Positions 22,404 through 33,990 of a DNA stretch of 64,000 nucleotides are shown here, in pieces. The notes below the pieces were generated by a model. The model did not search any database, was not told the origin of the DNA, and was given only the letters and a program-made list of their open reading frames with translations. The DNA is taken from assembly GCA_029747015.1 (NCBI GenBank), contig JAKOGI010000023.1:1541001-1605000 (forward strand), read 5' to 3'. A program made the position numbers and the translations under genes. Each line of letters starts with the position of its first letter. Position 1 is the stretch's first letter. The stretch is from Carnegiea gigantea. Taxonomy: Eukaryota > Streptophyta > Magnoliopsida > Caryophyllales > Cactaceae.

Positions 22404-23444
22404 TGATGCGAAGCAACTCCCGAGTTTGGGTCTACTCTCACTAGTAAGGGTCATCAACCAAGTAGGTTAATATTGACTTGGGACTTCTAGGAAGGTCCAC
22501 GGAAGGTTAGAAAAGGTGGTTGGGCCTAAAGTAGCCCCAAAGAAGGAGTTAACCACTTAATCCTACCAAAACCACCTCATTAGCCCATTTTTAGTTTCTA
22601 GGCAGAATACTTTGCTTTATTTCTAGCTTCATTTTTACTAGGAAAATGAGCTCTAATTTTCACAAATTATACATGGATAGAAAGCCCTGGATCTCTATTT
22701 TCTAACAAGTCTTGAACCACCCCCGAATTCCAAGAAATGAGAAAGTTATGGGCTAAATACCGAGCATGGGTTGGTCCAGGACTGGAAAGGGCATGGTTCT
22801 AATTATGGGCTTAATTGAGGATGTTAAGGATGTAATTTTAGGGATTAATCAGCATAAAATGATTCTTTACATACAAAAGAAGAGTTAACAAATGGCAGCA
22901 CCTCATTTGGAGGAGTACAACTTACTCATGGCTCTCTAGAAGATAGAAGATGAACCCTGAAAAATACAACCCATCGTGATTATAGTTATTTTAAGCATCT
23001 TGATTTATTTTCCAAGGATATTTTATAAGCCTCCTATTGGTCCACTAATGTACAGCTAATTTTCCCTCATATTGGGTATTTATGGACCTAATTACTTCTA
23101 TGAAGAATCAGATTGAATGAATGATACGAGAGCTTGAAGCTTGGTTTTCCTCAAAATCTCAAAATCTTTATCCCTCTTAGGAGGGTGGTGATTTGAGTAT
23201 TCCCTTTAATATAATCCTTGGTGCTAAGGGTTTAGAGGGTTAGAGGGTGGGTTGAATTATCTTTTCGCTACTTATTTCAAGTGTTGAATGTTTGTCATTA
23301 GAAGCCTTCTCTAATTACTTGGGAACACACTCTATTCCCATCTCTTTTGGTTCATCTTTGGGGTGATTAATCTTCAACCTTCATTGGGCTCATCCACAAG
23401 CATTTCATGCTTTTATTTGGCCAAATGGAATTCATGATGCATCA
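22404..23444 (+). repeat. 5' LTR of chromovirus-like element
   Basis: Starts TGATGCGAAGCAACTCCCGAG and ends CATGATGCATCA. Aligns along its length with the 3' LTR; the 3' copy is some 80 bp longer through local duplications (a GGTCAAGGACTAGGTC segment near 28855 and a CCACTAATGTACAGCTAAT segment near 29455-29520). Confidence 0.88.
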
Positions 23445-23446
23445 AT

Positions 23447-23460
23447 TAGTATTAGAGCAC
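23447..23460 (+). other. Primer-binding site, decayed initiator-Met tRNA type
   Basis: Reads TAGTATTAGAGC where the common plant PBS is TGGTATCAGAGC; both differences are G-to-A or C-to-T changes. Located two bases after the LTR. Confidence 0.7.
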
Positions 23461-24039
23461 AATGATCCTATCTCTTGGTAAGCATCCATTCCAACCTTCC
23501 TTGTGTTGGAATTGCTTAAAGTTTTCCCCTTTGTATACTATTTTATCTTTAGTTCTTCCTCTTTAAATCTCTTATCTTGTCCATAAAAAATCCTAATTCT
23601 AGCCCAAACACAAACCCCAACCAAAACATATCCTAAAACTCCACAAAAAGGCCAAAAATTCAAAACCAGAAATTTGGCACTGACAACCCGTGTTGCTTGG
23701 CACGCCTGTTCCAAAATCCTGTACTTTGAAAATTTAAGCCAGAGAATTGGCATAGCCACCCCGTGCTGCCTGGCACAACCATACCCCTTTCCTGCACTCT
23801 CTAATCTTGCTCCAGAGATCTAGCACAACCCCCTGTGCCGCAGAGCATGATCGTGCCCCTCCACTTTCACTGTTTTCTTGCCCGTGTCCCTTTAGCATGC
23901 CCGTGCCTCCTATGTTTTCTCCTTCTTTTTTCCTCTCGATCAGCTATAACTAATGAGGGCAATCCTTCTCACTTCTCGAACATTCCTCTTGAGCAAGCCC
24001 ATAAGATTGGTAGGGCCCTTGTAAAGCTTTAAGAGCAAA
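23461..24039 (+). other. Leader region with repeated CCCGTGC / GGCAC motifs
   Basis: Untranslated leader. Three successive copies of a degenerate motif (GGCACTGACAACCCGTGTTG near 23677, GGCATAGCCACCCCGTGCTG near 23749, AGCACAACCCCCTGTGCCG near 23822), each followed by GGCACxxCCxTxCC or similar. The same wording occurs in the Athila spacer and LTR at 12493 and 19488. Confidence 0.55.
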
Positions 24040-25136
24040 TGAAAAAACTCACCCAAGAGGTTGCACAAGTAAAGAAATCCACTCCCTGAAACCCTTATCG
24101 ATGAGTCTACAATGCTCACCCTATTGACATTGAATACTCTTCCTGTCAAGAAGAATTTGATGATGAGGAAGGAAGACCAAGAAGACTAAGGCATCCAAGG
24201 AATGATCTTCGAGATCTCAAAGTTGAAGCTCCAGAATTTGATGGCAATCTTAACCTGGAGAACTACATTGATTGGGTTCAAGCCCTTGAAAGGGTCTTTA
24301 AACTCAAAGAATATAATGATCAGAAGGCCTTCAAGTTTGCCATTCTTAAGATGAAGGGGTATGCCTTATTGTGATATAAACAATTGAAGAAGAATAGGGC
24401 TGAAGAAGTCAAATCTAAAATCGAGACTTGGTCCAAGCTCAAGAAGCATATGGACAAGAAATTTCTATCTCCTTTATACAAACAAGAAATCTACCTCGGG
24501 ATCACTTCTCTCAACCAAGAGAATCTAAAGGTAGAAGAGTACATTATGGAGTTTGAATAACTCCAAATGCAGGTTAGCTTGGATGAAGAACCCAAACTCA
24601 AAATTGCTAGGTTCGTTAAGGGGTTATCTCCTAGCATAGCTAGCAAGGTGGAATTACAACCTTACTTATCCTTTAATGATGTGTGTCACCTAGCTATCAA
24701 GGTTGAGAAGCAACTTCAGGGTCGAAAATCCTTTCAAACCACTTCCTCTATTTGTCCTTCAAGTGCCCCCAAGGGTGACTCCAACCCTAACAAAGCTATC
24801 ACTACCCCTACACCCGTCAAAACTCTTGAGAAGGGTAAAGGGATTGCTAGTGAACCACCAAAGATATTGGAGGGTAAAAAGTGTTTCAAATGTCATGGTT
24901 ATGGAGACTTCCAAGCAGATTGTCCTAACCAAAGGACCCTCACCGTTAAAGAAGCAGAAGAAATTCAAGCTATTGAAGAAGCTACTAGTGAAGGGGAAGA
25001 AGAGGATGAGTATCAAACTTTTGTCAACCCGGATGTAGGAGAACTCTTGGTGATTCGAAGAGCACTCCATGTTCAAGAGGCTCCTTATGAGCCAAGCCAA
25101 AGGGAGCAAAATTTTCATACCCGATGCACTATCAGA
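24040..25136 (+). pseudogene. gag of chromovirus-like element
   Basis: Reading includes LKVEAPEFDGNLNLENYIDW, VFKLKEYNDQKAFKFAILKM, the retrotransposon-gag core (KKHMDKKFLSPLYKQEIY, ITSLNQENLKVEEYIMEF), then FVKGLSPSIASKVELQPY and a CCHC-type zinc knuckle CFKCHGYGDFQADCP, in which the Gly-His spacing is altered. Stops at TTA-TTG-TGA-TAT and GAA-TAA-CTC interrupt it; both could derive from Trp or Gln codons by single transitions. The last 570 bp form an open frame that runs into the hAT insertion at 25145. Confidence 0.82.
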
Positions 25137-25144
25137 GGCAAGGT

Positions 25145-25674
25145 TAGGGATGGGTGTAGGGCGAGTATGGGATGGGTAGAGTTATACCCGCATTCATATC
25201 CATTTTTAAAAGTTATCCCCATACTGACACCCATACCCATCGAGTTTTCCAAATCTATACCCATACCCATACCCATCGGGTATGTCGGGTATTTCGGGTT
25301 TTATTCGGGTATATATGGATACTCATTGGGTACGATAATTTCTTTTAGTTAAAGAAATTCATAAAACTATATTAGCGACACAAAGGGATAGATTGCATTG
25401 TTGGGGATGGGTTGGGGTATTAGGCCTTTTTTTCACGAATTACCAACATTCAAAGCTTAAAACTTTACTCAACAATTTATTTTACCCCCAAAAAAAATTC
25501 GGGTACGGGGCAGGTATTGGTGTGGGGTGGGTAATGCCGATACCCGAACTCGTACCTATACCCATACTCGTTTCCAGTGTACCCACCCCATACTTATTTT
25601 TAAAAAAATTTTCATATACATACCCGTTATAAATGGGGCGGGTTTTTCGGGTTCGGGTACAACTCTCATCCCTA
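25145..25674. mobile_element. Non-autonomous hAT element, 530 bp, 8-bp TSD GGCAAGGT
   Basis: Termini TAGGGATG and CATCCCTA, flanked by identical GGCAAGGT at 25137-25144 and 25675-25682. Subterminal regions are dense in TACCCATACCC / GGGTAT repeats in opposite orientation at the two ends. On either side, gypsy coding is continuous across the duplicated octamer (TIRGKV to the left, CELIIDGESC to the right), which confirms that the element landed inside an ORF. Non-coding itself. Confidence 0.92.
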
Positions 25675-26392
25675 GGCAAGGTGTGTGAGCTCATCATTGA
25701 TGGGGAAAGTTGCATTAATGTAGCGTCCATAACACTCATTGACAAACTTCAATTAGCCACCAAGGTGCATCCTACCCCTTATTCTCTCCAATGGCTCAAA
25801 CAAGGAAGCGAGGTAACTATTTCTAAGCCAGCACTTATTTCATTCTCGGTTGGATCATATTATGGTGAAGTATTATGTAATATTCTTTCCATGGATGTAT
25901 GTCATTTGTTGCTTGGTAGACCATGGTTATTTGACGATCACCTAATTCATGATGGATATGCCAATGCTTATGCATTCAAGTACATAGGTCGTAATCTTAC
26001 TTTGACACCTCTACCTCTACTTAGACTCCTCAAATCTAAGCCGGGGAAGGGAAGTGAGAAAAGCCTACTTATGAGTGAAACACGGGTGGAGAGAGTTATT
26101 AGTAAGAGCAAGCCTTTATTTACCTTACTTATGGTAGAATCAAACACAAATAAGAGAGTGAAACTCGTTCCTCCTTTAGCTCAATCACTCTTGAAAGAGT
26201 ATGATGATGTATTCCTTAATAATCTACCCCCGGGGCTCCCTCCTTTGAGAGGGATTGAGCAACAATTGATCTTCTACCGGGCACTCCTTTGCCAAACAAG
26301 CCAGCCTATAGGTGCAATCCTTATGAGTCAAAAGAGTTTCAACGACAAGTCCAAGAGTTGCTTGATCGTGGTTACATTAGAGAAAGCTTGAG
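25675..26392 (+). pseudogene. Retroviral-type aspartic protease region and linker to RT
   Basis: Starts immediately after the hAT. The motif LIIDGESCINVAS is the plant gypsy protease active-site region (usually DGGSCTNVAS), here with Glu in place of the second Gly. DVCHLLLGRPWLFD follows, then a linker and the pre-RT segment LKEYDDVF...LPPGLPPLRGIEQQ. The frame is open to 26391, then shifts relative to the RT. Confidence 0.8.
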
Positions 26393-27510
26393 TCTATATT
26401 CGATTTTCGCCTTTTGGTACCTAAGAAGGATGGCACTTGACGTATGTGTGTTGATTCTAGGGCCATAAACAACATCACCATCAAGTATCGATTCCCTATT
26501 CCTCAACTAGATGATATGCTTGATGAGTTGTATGGGTCTAAGGTCTTTTCTAAAATTGACGTCCGGAATGGCTATCACCAAATTAGAGTGAAAAAAGAAG
26601 ATGAGTGGAAAACCGCCTTTAAGACCAAAGATGGGTTACATAAGTGGCTTGTGATACCATTTGGTCTATCTAATGCTCCTAACACTTTTATAAGGCTCAT
26701 GAATGAGGTCTTGAGACCATTCATTTGGAAGTTTATTGTGGTGTATAGTTATGATGAAACATCTCACATGGAGCATCTTTCTTAAGTATTCCAAGTGCTG
26801 CGACAATAAAAGTTATATGCCAAACTTGAGAAGTGTGAGCTATTCACTCCTCAAGTTATCTTTCTTGGCTATGTTATATCCGATGAGGGAATTCAAGCTG
26901 ATGAATCTAAAGTTAAGGCTATCAAGAGTTGGCCTACTCCCACCTCCATCATGGAAGTACGAAGCTTCCATGGGTTGGCCTCTTTCTACTGCCGGTTCAT
27001 CAAAGACTTTAGCTCTATTATGGCTCCATTGACCGAATGCATGAAAAAGGAAAGCTTTGAGTGGACAAAGGCTGCCCAAAGGGCCTTTAAAACCATCAAG
27101 GATCGACTTTGTTGGGCTCCTATCTTAGCTCTTTGCAACTTCGATCTTCTATTTGAAGTTGAGTGTGATGCTAGTGTTGTTGGGATTGGTGCGGTTCTCA
27201 CTCAAGCTAAGCGCCCTCTAGCTTTCTTTAGTGAGAAGTTGAATGGTTCGAGGCTTAACTACTCCACCTATGACAAGGAATTCTATACCATTGTTAGGGC
27301 TTTAGAACATTAGAGTCATTACCTTAAGCCCAAGCCCTTTGTGCTCTACTCGGATCACAAGGCATTGTCATATATCAACGGTCAACACAAGTTGAACTCA
27401 ACACATGCCAAGTGGGTTGAGTTCCTTCAATCTTTCCCCTTCTCCTATAAGCATAAGAGTGGGAAAGAGAATGTTGTGGCTGACGCCTTATCAAGGGGAT
27501 ATGCTCTCTT
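26393..27510 (+). pseudogene. Reverse transcriptase and RNase H of chromovirus-like element
   Basis: RT motifs: [55 protein letters not shown]. At the catalytic box the expected YFDD reads VVYSYDET, so the site is altered. After a frame change come [20 protein letters not shown] (RT connection), [15 protein letters not shown] (RNase H first Asp), [16 protein letters not shown] and [13 protein letters not shown] follows EH near 27313 where Trp is usual. Confidence 0.85.
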
Positions 27511-28770
27511 TTCGGTCCTTGAAGCCAAGGTTCTTGGATTTCATTCCATCAAGACTTTATACCATGAGAATGAAGACTTTAAGGAAGTGGTGGAGAATCA
27601 CTCTAACTTTGGCTCTTTTACTCTACAAGATGGTTTCCTCTTCAAAGGAAACAAGTTTTGCATCCCTAAAAGCCCTCTAAGGGACTTGATTGTCAAGAAG
27701 GCTCATGGAGGAGCCTTACCCGATCATTTTGGCATTAACAAGACCCTTGAGATACTCAATGATCATTTTTATTGGCCCAAGATAGGTGGGGATGTTAATA
27801 AGGTGATCTCAAGTTGCAACATTTGTTAGATGGCTAAGAGTCATTTCTATCAAGGTCTCTACACTCCTCTTCCGATCCCCTCAAGACATGGGATGCCATT
27901 AGCATGGACTTCCTCGTGGCTCTTCTAAGAACCCCTCGAGGAAAAGATGCTATCTGGTCGTGGTGGATCGATTCTCAAAGATGGCTCACTTCATTGCATG
28001 TCACAAGAGTGATAATGCTACCTACATTGCGGACCTCTTCTTTCAAGAAATTGTAAGGCTCCATGGTATTCGAAGAACCATGGTATTGGATAGGGATACC
28101 AAATTTTTATCTCACTTTAGAGATCCCTATGGAGGCTCGTGGGGACTAAGTTGCTCTTTAGCACTACTTTCCATCCTCAAATGGATAGGCAAACGGAGGA
28201 AATAAATAGAACTCTTACAACATTGCTAAGGGGTATGGTGAGTAAGAGCTTAAGGGAATGGATGTCAAGCTTGCTCATACCGAATTTGCCTATAATAGGG
28301 CTCCCTCCTATGCTACCTCTCACTCTCCCTTTGAAGTGTGCTATGGTCTTAACCCTCTTTCTCCCATTGATCTTATATCTGATCCTTAAGAATCAAGGGT
28401 GAGTTTTGAGGCCGAAGTAAGAGCTAAAAAGATGAAAAAGCTACATGAGCAAGTGAGGGCATAAATTGAAAGGGCGAATGAGCAATACAAACAAAAGGAC
28501 AACAAGCCCACACCTTGAGTTCAAACCAGCTAATTTTATATGGTTACATTTAACGAAGGAAAGGTTCCCCTCAAGAAGGAAGAATAAGCTCATGGCTAAA
28601 GGAGATGGTGCATACAAGGTGGTGCAAAAGGTGGGAGAAAATGCATATAAGATTGAACTTCTGAGAGATATACAAGTATCTGCCACCTTTAATGTTGGGG
28701 ATCTCACTCCTTACCTTGAAGATGATAAGGAACATGATGAAGATCTGAGAACAAATCCTTTTCAAGGGGG
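27511..28770 (+). pseudogene. Integrase and C-terminal tail of chromovirus-like element
   Basis: Zinc-binding part [12 protein letters not shown] and [11 protein letters not shown]...SCNIC, then a TAG; core pieces in other frames are VDRFSKMAHFIACHKSDN and DRDTKFLSHF, followed by GTKLLFSTTFHPQMDRQTEE. The C-terminal part has GENAYKIELLRDIQVSATFN and VGDLTPYLEDD, then the purine tract. No chromodomain-like region was recognised before the 3' LTR. Multiple frameshifts and stops. Confidence 0.82.
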
Positions 28771-28776
28771 AGGGGT
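28764..28776 (+). other. Polypurine tract of chromovirus-like element
   Basis: AAGGGGGAGGGGT directly precedes the TGATGC start of the 3' LTR. Confidence 0.8.
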
Positions 28777-29901
28777 TGATGCAGAGCAACTCCCAAGCTT
28801 TGGCCTACTCTCACTAGTGAGGGTTATCAACCAAGTCGGCCCAATATTGACCCTAGGTCAAGGACTAGGTCTTCCTAGGTCAATATTGGCTTGGGACCCT
28901 TAGGAAGGTCCAAGGAAGGTTATATAAGGTGGTTGGGCCCAAAGTAGCCTTAAATAACGAGTTAACCACTTAATCCTACCAAAACCACCTCATTAGCTCA
29001 TTTTTAGTTTCTGGATAGAATACTTTACTTTATTTCTAGCTTAGTTTTTATCAGGTAAATGAGCTCCAAATTCCACAAATTATACATTGATAGAAAGCCC
29101 CAGATGTCTATTTTCTAATAAGTCTTGAATCGCCCCCCAATTCCAAAAAGTAGGAAAGTTATGTGCTAAACACCGAGCATATGTAAGTCCAAGACTAGAA
29201 AGTGCATGGTTCTAATTATGGGCTTAATTAAGGAGGTTAAGGCTGTAATTTTGGGGATTAATCAGCATGGAATGATTCTTCATGGGAGAGTCCACAAGTG
29301 GCAGCACCTTATATGGAAGAGTAGAGCCTACTCATGGCTCTCTAGAAGATGGGAGATGAATCCTAAAAAATACAGCTCATAGTGATTATAATTATCTTAA
29401 GCATCTTGGTTTATTTTTTAGGATATTTCGTAAGACTCCTATTGGTCCATTTGTCCACTAATGTACAGCTAATTTTTCTTCCTATTGATCCACTTGCCCC
29501 ACTAATGTATAGCTAATTTTCCCCCTCATTGGGTATTTATAGACCCAATTACCTCCATGAAAAATTAGATTGAATGAATGATTTGAGAGCTTGAAGCTTG
29601 GTTTTCCTCAAAATCTCAAAATCTTTATCTCTCTTAGGAGGGTGGTGATTTAAGTCTTCACTGTAATCTAATCCTTGGTACTAAGGCTACAAAGGGTTAG
29701 AGGGTGGGATGAATTATCTTCTTGCTACTTATTTCAAGTGTTGAATGTTTGCCATTAGAAGCCTTCTCTAATTACTTGGGAACATACTCTCTTCCCATCT
29801 CTTTTGGTTTATCTTTGGAGTGATTAATCTTCAACCTCCATTAGGCTCACCTACAAGCATTTCATGCCTTTATTTGACTAAATGGAATTCACCATGCATC
29901 A
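28777..29901 (+). repeat. 3' LTR of chromovirus-like element
   Basis: Starts TGATGCAGAGCAACTCCC and ends CACCATGCATCA, collinear with 22404-23444. Confidence 0.88.
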
Positions 29902-30349
29902 GACTGACTGTAGATTGAAAAATCGTAAATTACTTGCTACTCTACAGAAATGGAGGAGAGGAAGTTTAGAGAGGCATTTTTCTTTAGTCCGTACAATCCA
30001 AGCTGAAAATATAGTCAAAACCTGCCTTTTTCCATTATCCAGATTTTAGACATGTATGATAAAAGCAATGTTTATTTTAAAATTATTAAATTTTATATGT
30101 TGTGTTGTCACTCTATAATTATAAAGGTCGATTAAAGTAAATTAATTTCTCTATTTAAGAAGAATGTGAAATAAGCTACTCTAATAAATCAAAATCCAAC
30201 CACCAATCAGCCACAGTTTTCAGAATCAAAGTAAGTAGCGAAGAAGTTGAGAGACTCGAGAGAGAATTTCTCATTGGTGCTTCTCCCTCACTATCATCCT
30301 TTTTATAGTAAGATAAACTGAAGATACACCTAATCTAACTACAAGAGAT
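29902..30349. other. Spacer and possible left LTR part of the copia element
   Basis: AT-rich from 29902 to about 30230 without recognised coding. From about 30257 a TGAGAGACTCGAGAGAG start could be the end of a copia LTR read on the minus strand, but no convincing partner was found at 35136. Confidence 0.35.
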
Positions 30350-30457
30350 ACAATGTATATGTTCCTAATACGATGGATACAATAGACAATGTATGTGTTC
30401 GTAATCTAATGGATATAATGGACAATGTATGTGAACCTAATACAATGTATACAACGT
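30350..30457. repeat. Three tandem 36-bp units
   Basis: Three consecutive 36-bp units begin ACAATGTAT and share TAATxxxATGxATA; they differ from one another at several positions. They sit just outside the copia 3' end, so are probably part of its LTR. Confidence 0.8.
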
Positions 30458-30559
30458 ATAGGTGCAACACCATGTTCCCAATACTCTCGCTTGAGTTGGA
30501 GTGTGTGGATTTGCAACACCCAGCTTACCCAGAAGATAATGAAACTGCCATTGATCGAG

Positions 30560-30931
30560 AGCTTTCATGAAGATCTCAACAAGTTGCTCCTTGTAGGAGT
30601 ATAGCAGGTAATGAGGATGCCAGAAACTAACTTTTTATGAACAAAATGACAATCCACTTTGATGTGCTTGGTAAGCAGGATTGGTAGCAATATGCAGAGC
30701 GAACTGATTGTAACAGTGCATGATAGCAGGAGGAACAAAGAAACCAAGAGATGTCAGCAAATTATGCAACCAAACAACTTTGCTAGTAGCATTAGCCATG
30801 ACTCGATATTCTGCTTTGGCGAAGACCGAGCTGCAGTATCTTGTTTCTTTATTTTCCATGAGATGGGTGCTATGCCAAGTTGGATGAAGTATCAAGTGAT
30901 TGACCGTCACGACATAGGGCAACTCCCCCAA
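30560..30931 (-). pseudogene. copia RNase H
   Basis: The reading SVFAKAEYRVMANATSKVVW followed by HCYNQFALHIATNPAYQ matches the plant copia RNase H pattern (SSAEAEYRAMA..., CDNQAALHIA...). The catalytic Asp of the CDNQ motif is Tyr here (CYNQ). After AYQAHQSG the reading continues in another frame (VDCHFVHKKLVSG). Confidence 0.8.
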
Positions 30932-31439
30932 TCTAAATCATAATAGACTTAAAGATCAAAGGTAGAAGTTGGAGATAACAAGATGCCTTGGCTCGAACTT
31001 GACTTCAAGTATCACAATATACAAAGGGCACCGTGCCAGTGATCATAACAGGGGTTTTGCAAAAATTAGCTGAGCAAATGGACAATGTAAGTGATGTTAG
31101 GCTAAGCAATAGTAAGATAGATAAGCTGTCGAATTAGACGTTGATATTATAAGGGATCAGAAGTAAGATAGATAAGCCGTCAAATTAGACGTCGATATTG
31201 TGAGGGATCAGACAGAGGAGCACCAGAAATATCTAAGAGCCAAAGTTTTTACTTCATAGAAAACGATGCTGGTTTGACCCCAAGTAAACCCGTTTTAGTG
31301 AGAATATCAAAGTGTATTTCCGCTGGCATAAGAATAGTCCCTTTGGAAATCGAGCAACTTGAATTCTAAGAAAATACTTCAATGAGCCGAAGTCTTTGAG
31401 TTTAAATCAATCGTTTAAGTAGACTTTGAATGCTACGCA

Positions 31440-32480
31440 GTGAGAAGGGCTATTACCTATCAAGATCAAATCATCAACATAGACAAGAAGAACAAGAAAA
31501 ACTTCACCCCGATGGTAGGTGAACAAAGTGTGATCAAGTGGAGACAGCTTAAAATTATAGTCCTGTAAAGCAGTTGCAAGCTTACAATACCACTCTCCTG
31601 GTGCTTGTCAGAGACCAAAAAGAGATTTTTTTCAATTGACACACCAAATAAGGACAAGGCGGAGCAAACCCAGGTGGTGGTTTCATGTAGATATCCTCAT
31701 CAAGGTCTCCATGAAGGAAGGCATTATGCACATCTATTTCATGTAAGCCTAACCTTTAGAAATAGTGAAAGTGAGGATGCAGCAAACTGTGACCATGCGA
31801 GCAACTGGGGCGAAGGTTTCATTATAGTCTATACCTTAGACGTGATGATTCCTCAATATGACGAGTCAAGCTTTGTATTGCTTAATGATCCCATCTGCAT
31901 TATACTTGATTTTGTAAACCCATTTGCATCCAAGGGCCATTTTACCAAAAGGCAAAGGACTAAACTCCTAAGTGTTGTTATCCTCCAAAGGCCGTATCTC
32001 CTTATCATTGCATCATGCCATTGTTACTGACGAGTTACTTGACTAAAACTTTTAGGCTCATCATAAGAGGTGATGGCTGCAAGTAAAGCTCAATGTGAGG
32101 CAAAAAAACTATCATAGGAGATAAAATTAGAGAAGGGGTAAGGCGTACCTGAAGAGGAACTTTGGAGAGGTGATGAGATGGGGTCTTGGGAAGCAATAGC
32201 ATAACAAACGAAATCCTTAAGATGTGGAGGTGGTCGCCTACTGTGTAGAGGTCAGGAAGTGAGCTAAGTGGAGTTTCCCCGGACCCGGTATTGTGGGCCA
32301 AGATTTAGTTGTTGGCCCGAGAGTCTCCCCTTATCCTAGTGCTGTGGGCTAAGAGTAAGACCGGGCCAGCGTAAAAGAAAGGGAAGGCTTGCCCAATACA
32401 TTGGTCGTTCCGCTAACCATGCTAGACCCAGATGTAGATGGGCTGGTTGGGCCAACCTGCCAGGTGAGGATGTAGAGGGA
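31440..32480 (-). pseudogene. copia reverse transcriptase
   Basis: Segments in shifting frames include a run of residues around Q-E-S-G-I-V near 31610 corresponding to the usual KQASREWY region and the catalytic YVDDLILIG box, YVDD encoded at 31481-31470. The domain spans roughly from 32300 to 31440. Stops are dispersed through it. Confidence 0.75.
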
Positions 32481-32499
32481 CTGGGCTGAGGCATTGATC

Positions 32500-33610
32500 G
32501 AGCAGACAAATTACACTTATGTTAGGCTAGTGGATGACATTTTGCCTATTTGTTTGGATGATGGGATGACCCACAGGTGCGATGGTCTCATCATACCCCA
32601 ACGATTAAGAAAAGATGGTGTTATCGCTAGGGAAAGGTGGAGAAACATCAAGCTCCTTCCCCATGGGAAAACATTCTCATAGAAAACCACATCCCAAGAT
32701 GCATATATCCTTTTAGTCTCAAGATCATAAACTTTCCACCCTTTCTGACGATGTGGATACATAAAAAAATGCATTTGTGGGCTCGAGCATCATACATGTC
32801 ACGGGTTCTCGAATGGTTGTGAGCATAACATGATGACCCAAAATCACGAACATGTTCATAGGATCGTTTGACTCCAACAACATTTCATAAGGGCTGTAGA
32901 AACTAAGAACCTTAGTAGGTGTTTAGTTAATGAGGTAGGTCGCGGCAAGAGCACACTCAACCCAAAATTTAATCGGAAGGCAGGCCTGAAATCTGAGTGC
33001 TTTAGCCACATTAAGGATATGTCTATTCTTACATTCTACCTGTCTGTTTTATTATGGAATGTCCATGCACGATGTTTCATAAATACTTCCCTTTTTTGGC
33101 AAAAAATTCTTTAAGTGGCCCATTATAGAATTCACGACCATTATCACTCCCCACCCTTTGAATTGAAACGCAGAATTGAGTGTCTAGCATGGACCAAAAA
33201 TTCATAAGACACTTGAATGTTTCACTTTTGTCTTTCAGAAGAAAGACCTACATAGCTCTACTATAGTCATCCATAATGTACAAAAAATAATGATAGCCAA
33301 AATAAGATAAGGTATGGTAACACCCCTATAAGTCACAATGCACAAGTCCAAATGGTCAAATAACTCTAGATTCACTAAGCGAAAAATAATTTCTAGTTTG
33401 TTTTGCTTTATGACAAACATCTCAATAGTCACAAAGTCCTTTACTTATTTTGAAGCCATATAAACTGGATAAAGTAGTTAGAATACCATAGGATGGATGT
33501 CCAAGCCGTTAATGCCACAAAGCTGCTTCTTCACTATGAACTGCCACCAAGCTCATTGCTTTTATCCCATTTTTCAGACAATATACCTTGTTTCTTAAGT
33601 CACCAACTCC
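32500..33610 (-). pseudogene. copia integrase
   Basis: Reading leftward: VHCDL near 33350, IMDDYSR near 33270, SDNGREFYNGPLKEFF near 33150-33100, FWVECALAATYLIN near 32965, and the post-core wording KGWKVYDLETKRIYASWDVV near 32740-32690. These are standard integrase core and C-terminal landmarks of plant copia elements. Stops and frameshifts occur. Confidence 0.8.
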
Positions 33611-33619
33611 AATCCACCA

Positions 33620-33990
33620 CTATGAGCTATAGTCCTGTATGAGACAAGAATGTTCACCATAAGTAACAAGACATTTTATGTATTTGGTTAGTTGTCGAAT
33701 AGAGATAAGATTGCAAGAAAATTTAAGCGAGCATAAAACATTTTGCAAAAGTATCTCAGGAAAAACGACTAGTATCCCAACTTGTTCAACCATCACTATC
33801 ACTTTGTTAGCAGTGGTAATATAAATCGGTTTTGGCAATTTAGTGAGATTTTTAAGTATATGGGAATTATTAGTCGTACGATGTGATGCCCCACTGTCAA
33901 GCATACATTGTACAGAGGCACCATTGTAGCTCTTACCAGCCATGCATTCTTAGTTTTTTTCCCCCTTAAAGTAGGCATACATTTCTTCAA
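33620..33990 (-). pseudogene. copia protease
   Basis: CMLDSGASHRTTNNSHIL is the aspartic protease active-site region (D-S-G-A-S-H), followed by ITTANKVIVMVEQVG and VLCSLKFSCNLISIRQLTK, the usual downstream wording before integrase. A 107-codon frame is open here. Confidence 0.82.

Larger units (their letters stand above)
22404..29901 (+). mobile_element. Chromovirus-like Ty3/gypsy retrotransposon with two LTRs
   Basis: LTRs at 22404-23444 and 28777-29901 share TGATGC...GCATCA termini. Between them lie an initiator-Met-type primer-binding site, gag, protease, RT, RNase H, integrase and a purine tract in canonical Ty3/gypsy order. Integrase wording (VDRFSKMAHFIACHKSDN) places it with plant chromoviruses of the CRM/Reina group; no chromodomain was recognised after the integrase. 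All ORFs are broken. The 5-bp flanks TTCGT and GACTG do not match, so there is no visible target duplication. Confidence 0.85.
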
